Assembly: GCF_049446155.1 (NCBI RefSeq)
Contig: NZ_JBMSEE010000006.1
Location: 124,001 to 188,000 of the forward strand
Length of the DNA: 64,000 nt
Direction of reading: 5' to 3'
Source of the DNA: Rivibacter sp049446155
Lineage (GTDB): Bacteria; Pseudomonadota; Gammaproteobacteria; Burkholderiales; Burkholderiaceae_C
Part shown: positions 24,700-33,621 of the stretch, in pieces
How positions within the stretch are numbered: the stretch's first letter is position 1
Layout: every line of letters begins with the position of its first letter
The notes under the pieces: generated by a model
What the model saw: the letters and a program-made list of their open reading frames with translations, nothing else
What the model was told of the DNA's origin: nothing
Databases searched by the model: none
Made by a program: the position numbers and the translations under genes

Positions 24700-26589
24700 A
24701 TGGCCGCGCCGGCTTGCCGGACCACACTCGGGCCCGTGGCTTCTTCGACGCTGATCGCCCAGTTGCGCGACGAGCTCAGGCGGCACCCGCCCTTCGCGCA
24801 GATGAACCCGGATGCGGTCGACGCGCTCGTCGGCGCCGCCGAGCAGCTCTATTTCGCGCCGGGCGAGCGCGTGCTCGGGCCCGAGGACGGGCCCATCGGC
24901 TACCTGCTCGTGATCCGCAAGGGCGCCATCTCCGGCCGGCGCGCGCAGGTCGAGGCGGCGGCCGGCTTCGAGTACGAGGCCGGCGACCTGTTTCCGGTCG
25001 GCGCGATGCTCGGCGAGCGGCCGGTCAGCGCGCGCTACGAGGCGCGCAGCGACAGCTTCTGCCTGCGCGTGCCGGCCGAGGCGGTGCGCCAGGTCGCCGC
25101 GCACGAGCCGGCGTTCGCCGACTTCCTCAACCGCCGCGTGATGAAGCTGCTCGACTACTCGCGCCAGGCGCTGCAGGTCGCCTACTCGGCGCAAACGCTG
25201 GCCGAGCAGTCGCTCGAGCGGCCGCTGCGCGAATGCCTGCGCCGCCCGCCCGTCACCGTTGCGCGGGCCACCCCGGTCGGCGAGGCGCTGGCGCTGATGC
25301 AGGCCCAGCGCATCGGCTCGCTCGTCGTGCAGGACGCCGACGGCAGTGTCGCCGGCATCTTCACGCGTCACGACGTGCTGGGCCGCGTCGCGCTGCCTCA
25401 GGTGCCGCTGGCCACGCCGATCGAGGCCGTGATGACCACGCCGGTGCACACGCTGGCATGCGACGCGAGTGCGCAGGACGCGGCCCTGATGATGTCGCGC
25501 CATGGCATACGCCATGTGCCGGTCACCGAGCGCGGCCGCGTGGTCGGCCTGGTGTCCGAGCGCGACCTGTTCGCGATGCAGCGCCTGTCGCTCAAGCAGG
25601 TCGGCAACGCGATCCACGGCGCGCGCGATGTCGCCACGCTGGCCTTCGTGGCCGACGACATCCGCCGCTTCGCGCGCAGCCTGCTCGGCCAGGGCGTCGG
25701 CGCGCGCCAGCTCACCGAGCTGGTGAGCCGTCTCAACGACGCGCTGACCGAGCGGCTGGTCGCGCTGCTGGCGGCCGAGTGCGGCGTCGACATGGGGCGC
25801 GCGTGCTGGCTCGCCTTCGGCTCCGAGGGCCGCAGCGAACAGACCATCGCCACCGACCAGGACAACGGCCTGGTGTTCGAGAGCGACGACGCGCAGCGCG
25901 ACCGTCCCGCCTGGCTGGCCTTCGCGCGCCGCGTCAACGACGCGCTCGACCGCTGCGGCTACCCGCTGTGCAAGGGCAACGTGATGGCCGGCAACCCGGA
26001 GTGCTGCCTCACGCCCGCCGAATGGGCCGTGCGCTTCACCGACTGGATGGAGCACGGCGCGCCCAAGGACCTGCTGGCCGCGAGCATCTACTTCGACCTG
26101 CGCCCGATCGCGGGCCGCGCGGCGCTGGCCGACGGCCTGCGCGAGCTGCTCGCGCGCCACGCGCCGCGGCTGCCGCGCTTCATGAAGCAGATGGCCGGCA
26201 ACGCGCTCGAGCGCCGCGTGCCGCTGAACTGGTACGGCGGCTTCGATGCCGAGCGCATCGACCTCAAGCTCTACGGGACCGCGGTCTTCGTCGACGCGGC
26301 GCGCGTCTACGCGCTCGCGCACGGCATCGTGCACGCCAACACGCGGCGCCGCTTCGAGGCGCTCGGGCCCGTGCTGGGCGTGCCGGCGCAGGAGCTGGAG
26401 GGCTGGATCGGCGGCTTCGAGTACCTGCAGATGCTGCGCCTGCGCGCGCAGATCGACGCGGCCGCCGGCAGCGCGCCCAACGAGGTGGCGGTGGACGCGC
26501 TCAACGACATCGACCGTCGCGTGCTGAAGGAGTCGCTGCGCGTGGCGCACCGCCTGCAGCAGCGGCTCGAGCTCGACTACGAGCGATGA
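24700..26589 (+). CDS. cNMP-binding, CBS-pair and nucleotidyltransferase-like (DUF294) protein
   Basis: A 629-residue cytoplasmic protein. Domains in order: cyclic-nucleotide-binding fold (about 30-140), CBS pair (about 165-295), DUF294 nucleotidyltransferase-like region with AFGSEGRSEQTIATDQDNGLVF, and a DUF294 C-terminal helical domain. The GSEGRxEQ and TDQDNG motifs resemble GlnD-type transferases, so regulation by nucleotidylation is possible, but the target is unknown. The start is uncertain: ATG 24661, ATG 24700 and GTG 24736 are all in frame. The stop overlaps the exonuclease start. This pairing with a DnaQ-like gene recurs in proteobacteria. Confidence 0.87.
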   Translation: MAAPACRTTLGPVASSTLIAQLRDELRRHPPFAQMNPDAVDALVGAAEQLYFAPGERVLGPEDGPIGYLLVIRKGAISGRRAQVEAAAGFEYEAGDLFPVGAMLGERPVSARYEARSDSFCLRVPAEAVRQVAAHEPAFADFLNRRVMKLLDYSRQALQVAYSAQTLAEQSLERPLRECLRRPPVTVARATPVGEALALMQAQRIGSLVVQDADGSVAGIFTRHDVLGRVALPQVPLATPIEAVMTTPVHTLACDASAQDAALMMSRHGIRHVPVTERGRVVGLVSERDLFAMQRLSLKQVGNAIHGARDVATLAFVADDIRRFARSLLGQGVGARQLTELVSRLNDALTERLVALLAAECGVDMGRACWLAFGSEGRSEQTIATDQDNGLVFESDDAQRDRPAWLAFARRVNDALDRCGYPLCKGNVMAGNPECCLTPAEWAVRFTDWMEHGAPKDLLAASIYFDLRPIAGRAALADGLRELLARHAPRLPRFMKQMAGNALERRVPLNWYGGFDAERIDLKLYGTAVFVDAARVYALAHGIVHANTRRRFEALGPVLGVPAQELEGWIGGFEYLQMLRLRAQIDAAAGSAPNEVAVDALNDIDRRVLKESLRVAHRLQQRLELDYER

Positions 26590-27221
26590 GGTGGCCGCCT
26601 TGGCAGCGGCGCGCCGGCGCCGACGAGCAGCGCTGGGTCGTGCTCGACGTCGAGGCCAGCGGGCTCGATGCCCGGCGCGACCGCCTGCTGGCGATCGCCG
26701 CCATCGGTCTGCGCGTGAACGCGCGGCAGGCGCGCATCGACGTGCAAGACAGCTTCGAGGCCGTGCTGCGCCAGGCGGTCGAGACGACCGACAAGGCCAA
26801 CATCCTGCTGCACGGCATCGGCGTCGGCGCGCAGCGCGCCGGCAGCCGACCGGCGCAGGCGCTGCAGGACTTCGAGCGCTATGCGGCCGGTGCGCCGCTG
26901 GTGGCGTTTCACGCGGTGTTCGACCGCACGCTGATCGAGCGCGGCTTTCGCGCCGAGCTGGGCCGGCGCTGGCGCGCGCGCTGGCTCGACCTGGCCGACC
27001 TGGCGCTCGCGCTCGACCCGGCGGCGCGCGAGCGCTCGCTCGACGAATGGATGGAGCGCATGGGCATCCGCTGCGCGCAGCGCCATCAGGCCGTGGCCGA
27101 CACCTTCGCGACCGCCGAGCTGCTGCAGGCGCTGTGGCCGCAGGTGCTGCGCCAGGCCGGCAGCGGCACGTTCGATGCGGTGAGCGACCTCGCGGGCCAG
27201 CGGCGCTGGCTGGGCGGCTGA
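26586..27221 (+). CDS. DnaQ-like 3'-5' exonuclease
   Basis: A 211-residue exonuclease of the DEDDh class. The motifs are ExoI LDVEASG (D21, E23), ExoII AFHAVFDRTLIERGF, and ExoIII RHQAVADTFATAEL with the catalytic His and last Asp. It is shorter than the DNA polymerase III epsilon subunit and lacks the polymerase-binding tail, so it is not the replicative proofreader. The ATGA overlap with the DUF294 gene suggests joint function. Its substrate, DNA, RNA or a nucleotide, is unknown. It ends 9 bp before the convergent oxidoreductase. Confidence 0.88.
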   Translation: MRWPPWQRRAGADEQRWVVLDVEASGLDARRDRLLAIAAIGLRVNARQARIDVQDSFEAVLRQAVETTDKANILLHGIGVGAQRAGSRPAQALQDFERYAAGAPLVAFHAVFDRTLIERGFRAELGRRWRARWLDLADLALALDPAARERSLDEWMERMGIRCAQRHQAVADTFATAELLQALWPQVLRQAGSGTFDAVSDLAGQRRWLGG

Positions 27222-27230
27222 GCCTGCGCG

Positions 27231-28211
27231 CTACGCCAGATCGATGATCACGTTGCCGATCAGCCCGCCGCGCTCCACCGCCTCGTGCGCCGCGGCGATC
27301 TCGTCGAGGGGGAAGCGCGCGCCGATCGTGTGCTCGATCTCGCCTGCGCTCATCAGCCGCGTGAGGCCGTCGACCGCCAGCCGGCGCTGCGCCGCGGTGA
27401 GGTCGTAGACCAGGAAGAAGTGCAGCGTGACCGAGCCGAACAGCAGGTCTCGAAACGGGATCGGCGCGTCGCCGTAGGCATTGGAGCCGTAGCTCACCAG
27501 CGTGCCGTGGGCTTTCAGCACGCCTTGCGACAGCAGCTGGCTCGTGGTGGAGAAATCCATGTCGACGATCGCGTCCACGCCCTGGCCGTGGGTGAGTTCC
27601 TTGACGCGCTGCGCGACCGGCTCGCGCTTGTAGTCGATGGTGGCCTCGACGCCGGCGTCGCGCGCGTGCGCGGCCTTCTCGAGCGAGCCCACCGTGCCGA
27701 TCACGCGCGCGCCGCCGAGCGCGGCGATCTGCGCCGCGTAGTGGCCCACCGCCGACGACGCGCCGATCACCAGCACCGTCTTGCCGTGCAGGTCGCTCAG
27801 CAGGCGCACCGCGTTGAAGGCGGTCAGGGCCGGAATGCCCAGGCAGGCGCCGGCCGCGAAATCCACCGCGTCCGGCAGCGGCACCGCCTGCGCCTCGGGC
27901 AGCGCGATGAACTCGGCCGCGGTGCCCATCGGCCGCTGCCACTGGCCGTTCCAGATCCACACGCGCTCGCCGATGCGGTGCGGCGAGACGCCGGGGCCGA
28001 TCGCGTCGATCACGCCGGCGCCGTCACTGTGCGGCACCACGAGGTCGGTGCCGAGCGGGCGCGTGCGGCGCGCCTTGACGTCCGACGGGTTGACGCCGGA
28101 GGTCGCCAGCCGCACGCGCACCTCGCCGGGCCCCGGCACGGGCGTGGGCAGCTCGCCGACCGTCAGCACCTCGCGGGCCTCGCCGTTGCGCGAATACCAG
28201 GCTGCTCGCAT
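27231..28211 (-). CDS. NADPH:quinone reductase-type zinc-free alcohol dehydrogenase
   Basis: A 326-residue medium-chain dehydrogenase/reductase of the quinone-oxidoreductase branch. The GroES-like N-terminal domain contains GVNPSDVKARR. The nucleotide-binding site is VLVIGASSAVGHYAAQIAALGGARVIGT (about 145-172). The catalytic-zinc Cys and His ligands of true alcohol dehydrogenases are absent. It probably reduces quinones or enals with NADPH in the cytoplasm. It lies 74 bp behind the MFS gene on the same strand, under the divergent LysR regulator. Confidence 0.9.
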   Translation of the reverse strand: MRAAWYSRNGEAREVLTVGELPTPVPGPGEVRVRLATSGVNPSDVKARRTRPLGTDLVVPHSDGAGVIDAIGPGVSPHRIGERVWIWNGQWQRPMGTAAEFIALPEAQAVPLPDAVDFAAGACLGIPALTAFNAVRLLSDLHGKTVLVIGASSAVGHYAAQIAALGGARVIGTVGSLEKAAHARDAGVEATIDYKREPVAQRVKELTHGQGVDAIVDMDFSTTSQLLSQGVLKAHGTLVSYGSNAYGDAPIPFRDLLFGSVTLHFFLVYDLTAAQRRLAVDGLTRLMSAGEIEHTIGARFPLDEIAAAHEAVERGGLIGNVIIDLA

Positions 28212-28285
28212 CTCGACCTCGCCGCGTTCGGCGCCGCCGACGGGCGGCGCAACGCGCGAATGGTGCGCCAGCCGGCGTGGGCGCG

Positions 28286-29530
28286 CTACTGCGGCGTCAG
28301 CGCGCCGGCCGCGCGGTGGCCGGCCGAGTGCGGGCGCCACAGGCGCACCGCCAGCGCCGCGAGCGAGGCCAGCGTCGCGAGCGCCAGCACGCCGAGCCAG
28401 CCCCAGGCCGCGAGCAGCAGCGCGCCGAGCGCCGAGCCGATCGCCATGCCGATGAAGGTGCCGGTCATCAGCAGCGCGTTGAGCCGGCTGCGCGCGGCCG
28501 GCTCGAGCCCGTAGACGATGGTCTGGTGCGCGACCAGCGCGGCCTGCACGCCGAGGTCGAAGCCGATCGCACCGGCCACCAGCAGCGCCAGCTGCGCCGA
28601 AGCGGGCAGCAGCGGCGCCAGCGCCATCGACGCGAACGACAGCGCCGCGAGACCGGCGGCCAGGCGCGTGACGAGCTGCGGCCCGCGGCGGTCGGCCAGG
28701 CGGCCGGCCAGCGGCGCGGCCAGCGCGCCGGCCGCGCCGGCCAGGCCGAACGCGCCCGCCGCCGCGGCGCCGAGGTGGAAGGGCGCGCCGTGCAGCATCA
28801 CCGCGAGCGTCGACCAGAACGCGCTGAAGCCCAGCGCCAACAGCCCTTGCGCCAGGCTCGCGCGGCGCAGCTCGGCATGCCGGCGCCACAGCGGGCCGAG
28901 CGAGGCGAGCAAGGCGCCGTAGGACAGCTGCGTGGTGGGCCGAAAGCGCGGCAGCCCGCGCCACGCGGCGGCGCCGATCAGCGCGATGCTGGCGGCCGCG
29001 GCGACGAACACGCAGCGCCAGCCGAACTGCTCGGCGACGAAGCCGCTGGCCACGCGCGACAGCAAGATGCCCAGCAAGAGCCCTGTCATCACCGTGCCGA
29101 CGACCTTGCCCCGGCTGGCCTCGGGCGCCAGCGTCGCGGCGGCCGGCACGATGTCTTGCGCCATCGTCGCCGCCACGCCGATCGCCAGACTGGCCGCGAG
29201 CAGCACGCCGATGCCCGGCGCGGCGCCGGCCAGCAGCAGCGCGGCGCACAGCACGGCCGCCTTGGCGAGGATGATGCGGCGCCGGTCGATGCGGTCGCCC
29301 AGAGGCGCGAGCAGTGCAATGCCCAGCGCATAGCCGAGCTGCGTGAGCGTGGGCACGAAACCCACGCTGCGCGCCGAGGCGCCGATGTCCGCGCCCAGCA
29401 CGCCGAGCATCGGCTGGCTGTAGTAGAGCGCGGCGACCGCGAAGCCGGCACCCGCGGCGAGCAGCAGGATCAGCGGGCGGGAGAGCGCACGGCCGGGCGC
29501 GGCGTCATGCGCAGGTTGAATGTTGGACAT
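28286..29530 (-). CDS. MFS transporter
   Basis: A 414-residue inner-membrane protein with 12 predicted membrane helices. The loop motif LGDRIDRRRIILAK between helices 2 and 3 is MFS motif A, repeated in weaker form as LAGRLADRRGPQLV in the second half. It resembles drug/metabolite exporters (YnfM/EmrD-like level of similarity). It is followed by a quinone reductase and divergent from a LysR gene, which suggests a small detoxification unit. The substrate is unknown. Confidence 0.9.
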   Translation of the reverse strand: MSNIQPAHDAAPGRALSRPLILLLAAGAGFAVAALYYSQPMLGVLGADIGASARSVGFVPTLTQLGYALGIALLAPLGDRIDRRRIILAKAAVLCAALLLAGAAPGIGVLLAASLAIGVAATMAQDIVPAAATLAPEASRGKVVGTVMTGLLLGILLSRVASGFVAEQFGWRCVFVAAAASIALIGAAAWRGLPRFRPTTQLSYGALLASLGPLWRRHAELRRASLAQGLLALGFSAFWSTLAVMLHGAPFHLGAAAAGAFGLAGAAGALAAPLAGRLADRRGPQLVTRLAAGLAALSFASMALAPLLPASAQLALLVAGAIGFDLGVQAALVAHQTIVYGLEPAARSRLNALLMTGTFIGMAIGSALGALLLAAWGWLGVLALATLASLAALAVRLWRPHSAGHRAAGALTPQ

Positions 29531-29680
29531 CGCGTAAACCCTTGGTGTTGAAGCTTGGCCGCGAGTGTGTGCCTGGGAGATTCGGCTTGGTAGTAGCGCC
29601 GGGCGAACAATGGCTATACGCTGGGTGCATAAATGAGGCGCCCAAATGAACGCATGGAACGACCGCCCTGCCGCCGACCG

Positions 29681-30658
29681 ATGAACGCCACGCCTGCAGC
29701 CACCCATGCGCCCGCCGCCAGCGCGGCGCTCGACCGCGTCGCGCTGATGCAGACCTTCGTGCACATCGTCGAGGCGGGCAGCCTCTCGGCGGCCGCGCAG
29801 CAGATGAGCGCGACGCAGCCCACCGTGAGCCGACGCCTGCAGGCGCTCGAGCGATCGCTCGGCCTGCGGCTGCTGCGCCGGTCGACGCATTCGATGCAGC
29901 TCACCGAGGACGGCGAGCGCTGCTACGCGCGCGCCAAGGAGCTGCTCGCCAGTTGGGCCGCCTTCGAGGCCGACCTGCGCGGCGCCGGCGATGAGCCCGA
30001 GGGCACGCTGCGCGTGGTGGTGCCGCATGCGCTGGGTCAGCACCTGCTGGTGGGGCCGATGGCGGATTACCTGCGGGCCTATCCGCGCGTGCAGATCGAC
30101 TGGCTGCTCAATGACCGGCGGCCCGACTTCATCTCCGACGGCATCGACTGCGCGATCCAGGTGGGCGAGGTGACCGACCCGTCGGTGGTGGCGGTCAAGC
30201 TCTCCGAAGTACCGCGCATCGTGGTGGCGGCGCCTTCGGTGCTGTCGGGCCGAAGCGTGCCCGCGCAGGCTGCGGAGCTGGCCGAGCTGCCCTGGCTGGC
30301 GCTGCGAACCTTCTACCGCACCGAGGTGCTGCTGACGCATGCGAAAGGCGGCGAATCCCACCGCGTGGCGATCCGCCCGCGCATGAGCACCGACAGCCTC
30401 TACGCGTTGCGCAGCGCGGCCACGATGGGGCAGGGCGCGTGCCTCATCTCGACTTGGCTGGTGAGGGAAGACCTGGCGCAGGGGCGGCTGCTGCACCTGG
30501 TGCCCGACTGGCAGCCGGCGCCCCTGCCGGTGTACCTGGTGTATCCGCATGCGCGGTTCTATCCGGCGAAGTTGCGCCGGTTTGTGGAGACGATGCGAGG
30601 GGTGATGGGCGAGAGGGTGGAGGCGTTGTCGCTGGTCGGGGGTGGCGCTGATCGATGA
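29681..30658 (+). CDS. LysR-family transcriptional regulator
   Basis: A 325-residue regulator. The N-terminal winged helix (TFVHIVEAGSLSAAAQQMSATQPTVSRRLQALERSLG) starts at about residue 25, followed by the effector-binding domain. It is close in layout to the CrgA-like subgroup. It is divergent from the MFS-quinone reductase pair, with 150 bp between starts, and very likely controls that pair and itself. Earlier in-frame ATGs at 29633 and 29654 are possible; 29681 gives the normal distance to the DNA-binding domain. Confidence 0.88.
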   Translation: MNATPAATHAPAASAALDRVALMQTFVHIVEAGSLSAAAQQMSATQPTVSRRLQALERSLGLRLLRRSTHSMQLTEDGERCYARAKELLASWAAFEADLRGAGDEPEGTLRVVVPHALGQHLLVGPMADYLRAYPRVQIDWLLNDRRPDFISDGIDCAIQVGEVTDPSVVAVKLSEVPRIVVAAPSVLSGRSVPAQAAELAELPWLALRTFYRTEVLLTHAKGGESHRVAIRPRMSTDSLYALRSAATMGQGACLISTWLVREDLAQGRLLHLVPDWQPAPLPVYLVYPHARFYPAKLRRFVETMRGVMGERVEALSLVGGGADR

Positions 30659-30799
30659 GGCTTGTCGAGGCCGCCCACCGCGCGCCACGCGCGGTACCTG
30701 GTGGGGCGCTCCCTTGCGATGAATCAAGTCGGGCCGACCGCCGCGCTCCAAGATGCAGCGTGCTCTGTGCGTTCGACCCACGAAGGAAGGAGACGCATC

Positions 30800-31165
30800 A
30801 TGAGGACCGCCGTTCGCGCCTTGGCTGTGCTGGTCAGGATCCACCGCGCCGGCGAGGGCGCGCCGTACACGGGCCTCAAGCCTGCCGGCGCGGTCGAGCC
30901 GCCGGTGGCAGCGGCCGACAAGGCCATCGAGGCCGGCAGGCTTCAAGGGCTCGCGACGACCATCTCCGAGCGGGCCGAGAGGGGGCTGCGCGAGCATTTC
31001 GCGCAGGTCATGGCGACGAAGAGGTACGAACCCAACGATGTGGAAGCCGGCCGTGCCCACTCGAGTGCCTACGTCGAGTTCGTGCACTACGCCGAGCGTC
31101 TGTACGGCGCGGCCGAGACGCTCGCCCCCGAGGCGCCGGCGACGGCGCCCGGTCATCACCACTGA
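30800..31165 (+). CDS. Shortened DUF6448-family protein
   Basis: A 121-residue protein with a strong ribosome site (AAGGAAGGAG) before its ATG. From residue 10 on it reads LVRIHRAGEGAPYTGLKPAG and YEPNDVEAGR, then a helical YVEFVHYAERLYGAA tail. This is the C-terminal half of DUF6448 proteins as I recall them. The N-terminal half, including the conserved HCDxxDGP start, is missing. Only nine residues precede the conserved block, so an internal deletion after the start codon is likely. It may be a remnant or a minimal functional form. The hemerythrin-like gene follows by 10 bp. Confidence 0.75.
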   Translation: MRTAVRALAVLVRIHRAGEGAPYTGLKPAGAVEPPVAAADKAIEAGRLQGLATTISERAERGLREHFAQVMATKRYEPNDVEAGRAHSSAYVEFVHYAERLYGAAETLAPEAPATAPGHHH

Positions 31166-31175
31166 GGATCACGCC

Positions 31176-31637
31176 ATGGGCTTTGTCATTCCCACCTCCT
31201 TGCAGCGGGAGCACGAGTCACTGCACGAGGAACTGCGCCGCGCCACGCAGGCCGGCGGCGAGGTCGGCGAGGCGGCGAGTGCGCTGGCGCGGCTGATGCA
31301 CCCGCACTTCGTCAAGGAAGACCAGATTGCGCTGCCCCCGCTGGGGCTGCTGGCGTCGCTGGCGCGCGGCGAGGTGAGCGCGGCCATGGCCGAGGTTCTG
31401 ACGTTGACCGACCGTCTCGAGGCCGACTTGCCTGCCATGTTGCAGGAGCACCAAGCCATCGTCGGCGCGCTCCAGCGGCTGCATGAGGCCGCCACGCGGG
31501 CCGGCAGGGAGGAGATCGTCGAGTTCGGGCGCCGGCTCATGGCGCACGCGCGCATCGAGGAAGAGGTCATGTATCCGGCCGCCGTGCTCGTCGGGCGCTA
31601 CGTGCGCCTGCGGCTCGGTCCGACGCCGCAGGGGTGA
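31176..31637 (+). CDS. Hemerythrin-like domain protein
   Basis: A 153-residue four-helix protein. His and acidic residues sit in the hemerythrin pattern: REHESLHEEL (helix 1), HPHFVKEDQ (helix 2), LQEHQAIVG (helix 3) and HARIEEEVMYPAA (helix 4). It would bind a di-iron centre and could sense or scavenge O2 or NO. No signal peptide or fused signalling domain is present. It lies 10 bp behind the shortened DUF6448 gene, so they are probably co-transcribed. Confidence 0.85.
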   Translation: MGFVIPTSLQREHESLHEELRRATQAGGEVGEAASALARLMHPHFVKEDQIALPPLGLLASLARGEVSAAMAEVLTLTDRLEADLPAMLQEHQAIVGALQRLHEAATRAGREEIVEFGRRLMAHARIEEEVMYPAAVLVGRYVRLRLGPTPQG

Positions 31638-31717
31638 GGTCCGCGGCGTCAAGCCGGCGAGTGCATCGGCGCGTCCGAGGGCATGATCTCGTCTCGCCCT
31701 TCTCGAAGGAACGAGCC

Positions 31718-32218
31718 ATGTCCCTCTCCACATTGCAGTCGCTGTTCGCCTACAAGGCCTGGGCCAACGAAGAGCTGTTCGCGCGGCTGGCGCAGCTGCC
31801 GCCCGAGCGGGCCGAGCAGTTGCACGCCTGCGTGCGCACGCTCAACCACATCTACGTCGTCGATCGCATCTTCCGCGCGCACCTGAGCGGCGAGCCGCGG
31901 CCGTTCGACGCCACCAACACCAAGGAAACGCCTTCGCTCGGCCAGCTGAGCGCCGACGTGCAAGCCACCGACGCGTGGTACGTTGGCTACCTGGCGCGGC
32001 TCGGCGAGCCGGCGCTGGCCGAGGTGCTGGCGTTCCAGTTCACCGACGGCGACGCCGGGCGGATGAGTCGCGAGGAGATCTTGCTGCACGTGATCACGCA
32101 CGGCGGCTACCACCGCGGCAACGTCGGCCAGATGCTCAAGGCGATCGACGTCGCACCGCCGCGCGACCTCTACACCAGGTTCCTGCACCTGCGCGAACCG
32201 CAGCGCCGAAGGGCCTGA
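31718..32218 (+). CDS. DinB-family protein
   Basis: A 166-residue four-helix protein of the DinB/YfiT superfamily. The metal-binding histidines sit in TLNHIYVVDRIF (about residue 43) and HVITHGGYHRGNVGQ (about 127-135), the usual three-His arrangement. Family members act as thiol transferases or stress proteins, and the substrate is unknown here. AGGAACGAG precedes the ATG. It is an 81-bp step behind the hemerythrin-like gene and 53 bp before a cNMP-binding gene on the same strand. Confidence 0.9.
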   Translation: MSLSTLQSLFAYKAWANEELFARLAQLPPERAEQLHACVRTLNHIYVVDRIFRAHLSGEPRPFDATNTKETPSLGQLSADVQATDAWYVGYLARLGEPALAEVLAFQFTDGDAGRMSREEILLHVITHGGYHRGNVGQMLKAIDVAPPRDLYTRFLHLREPQRRRA

Positions 32219-32271
32219 GGCGGCCACGGCGCGCCGCGGCGGCATGGCGCCGTCCTTGCTTGGACCCGGCC

Positions 32272-32754
32272 ATGGCCGACATGCTGAGCCTTTGCGCCCA
32301 CCTGCCCGAGGTCGCCCTCGCGCCCGGCGAGACGCTCGTGCGCGAGGGCGAGCGCGGCGATGGGCTTTGGGTGCTCGTTCGCGGTGCACTGCGCGTGTTC
32401 AAGGGCGGCGTGCCGGTGAACACCGTCACCCATCCCGGTGCGCTGATCGGCGAGATGTCGCTGCTGCTCGACAGCGCCTACGGCGCCACCGTGATCGCCA
32501 GCGAGCCCTGCGTGCTGCGCCACGCGGCCGACGGCCGCGCGCTGCTGGCCGGTGACCCGCAGATCGCGCGCCATGTCGCGGTCGGCCTGGCCGAGCGGCT
32601 CAACGTGGTGACCAGCTACCTGGCCGACCTGAAGCACCAGTATGGCCACGCGCCCGGCATGGCGATGGTGTCCGACGTGCTCGACGAACTGGCGCAGCGG
32701 CACGTGCCGGCGGCGCGGCCCGGATCGCGCCGCGATCCCGAGCCCGACTACTGA
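32272..32754 (+). CDS. Stand-alone cyclic-nucleotide-binding domain protein
   Basis: A 160-residue cytoplasmic protein consisting of one cNMP-binding fold (about residues 5-115). Glycine-rich turns ALAPGETLVREGERGDGLWVLVRG and the phosphate-cassette-like region PGALIGEMSLLLDSAYGATVIA are clear. No helix-turn-helix follows, so it is not a full Crp-type regulator. It could be a nucleotide sensor that acts on a partner. It is convergent with the phosphoesterase gene. Confidence 0.85.
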   Translation: MADMLSLCAHLPEVALAPGETLVREGERGDGLWVLVRGALRVFKGGVPVNTVTHPGALIGEMSLLLDSAYGATVIASEPCVLRHAADGRALLAGDPQIARHVAVGLAERLNVVTSYLADLKHQYGHAPGMAMVSDVLDELAQRHVPAARPGSRRDPEPDY

Positions 32755-32758
32755 GCGC

Positions 32759-32773
32759 CCGGGCGGCGCCCGG
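32759..32773. terminator. Short GC hairpin between convergent genes
   Basis: CCGGGC (32759-32764) and GCCCGG (32768-32773) form a 6-bp stem with a GGC loop in the 44-bp gap between two convergent genes. There is no T-run. It could serve as a bidirectional terminator, but such short GC palindromes are common in this genome. Confidence 0.3.
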
Positions 32774-32798
32774 CCCGGCGTCACCTTGCGAGCGCCGA

Positions 32799-33551
32799 TC
32801 AGAACACGCTGCGCGCCGGTGCCGCGGCCGCGGCGAGCGAGAGGCTTTCCTCGCCCATCAGCGAGCGCCATGTCGCCGAGCCTTGCGCGAGGTCGATCTC
32901 GACGAAGCAGGGCACGCCGCCGATCTGCCGGCCGGGATTGAAGACCCAGGTCTCGCCGATGCGGTCGGCCCACGCGCCGGCCGGCCTGAACGGCGATTCG
33001 TGCACGTGGCCGGTGAACACCATGTCGGGTTTGAAGCGCGCGATCCAGCCGCCGAGGTCCGCGTCGCCGTACTCGCGCCGGCCGTTCCAGCAGGTCGGCG
33101 AGCCCAGCGGCGGCCAGTGGTAGACCCACAGCCAGCGCGCCGGGCGCTGCTGCGCATCGCGCGCGAGCTGCGCTTCCAGCGCGGCGCGGCCCAGCGGTCC
33201 GTCCCACCAGGGGCACACGCTGACCAGCGTGTCCTGGCCCACGCGCAACGCGTCGCCATCGCTCGGCACGCCGGCGCGGCGCGCCTCGGCCAGCCACAGC
33301 GCGGCTTGCTCGCCTTGCGCGTCGGGGCCGGTGAGGTCGTGGTTGCCGGAGCTCGCGACCAGCGTGCCCGCCTGGTGAATCATCGACAGGTAGCGCAGCA
33401 GCACGAGCGACTGCGCGTGCAGCGGCACCGCGGAGCCGATGTCGAGATGGTCGCCGGCCATCACCACGAGGTCGTAGCGCGGCGCGGCGTGCACCAGCCA
33501 GTCGAGCTGGGGCAGCGTGTAGTGGAGATCGGAGACCAGCAGGATGCGCAT
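32799..33551 (-). CDS. Calcineurin-like metallophosphoesterase
   Basis: A 250-residue cytoplasmic phosphoesterase. Metal-ligand motifs are in order: SDLH (D8, H10), AGDHLD (D34), SGNHD (about 69-73), a His in VYHWPP and TGHVHESPF near residue 184. This resembles the YfcE/MJ0936-like or Ser/Thr phosphatase-like branch; the substrate is unknown. ATG 33551 was chosen because MRILLVSDLH is the normal family start. It lies 70 bp behind the chemoreceptor gene on the same strand. Confidence 0.9.
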   Translation of the reverse strand: MRILLVSDLHYTLPQLDWLVHAAPRYDLVVMAGDHLDIGSAVPLHAQSLVLLRYLSMIHQAGTLVASSGNHDLTGPDAQGEQAALWLAEARRAGVPSDGDALRVGQDTLVSVCPWWDGPLGRAALEAQLARDAQQRPARWLWVYHWPPLGSPTCWNGRREYGDADLGGWIARFKPDMVFTGHVHESPFRPAGAWADRIGETWVFNPGRQIGGVPCFVEIDLAQGSATWRSLMGEESLSLAAAAAPARSVF

Positions 33552-33621
33552 GGGGCCCTCGCGACAACGGATCGCCGCGCGAGGGTCTCGCCAGCACGTT
33601 TCGAGCCAGCGACGGGCGTGC

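Noticed and set aside
26586..27221. Replicative DNA polymerase III epsilon subunit
   Set aside because: Only the exonuclease domain is present and it is paired with a DUF294 gene, not with rnhA or other replication genes.
28286..31162. MFS gene extended far upstream through the LysR gene on the minus strand
   Set aside because: The part beyond 29530 is antisense to the LysR gene and later genes. The true start is the MSNIQ methionine before the first membrane helix.
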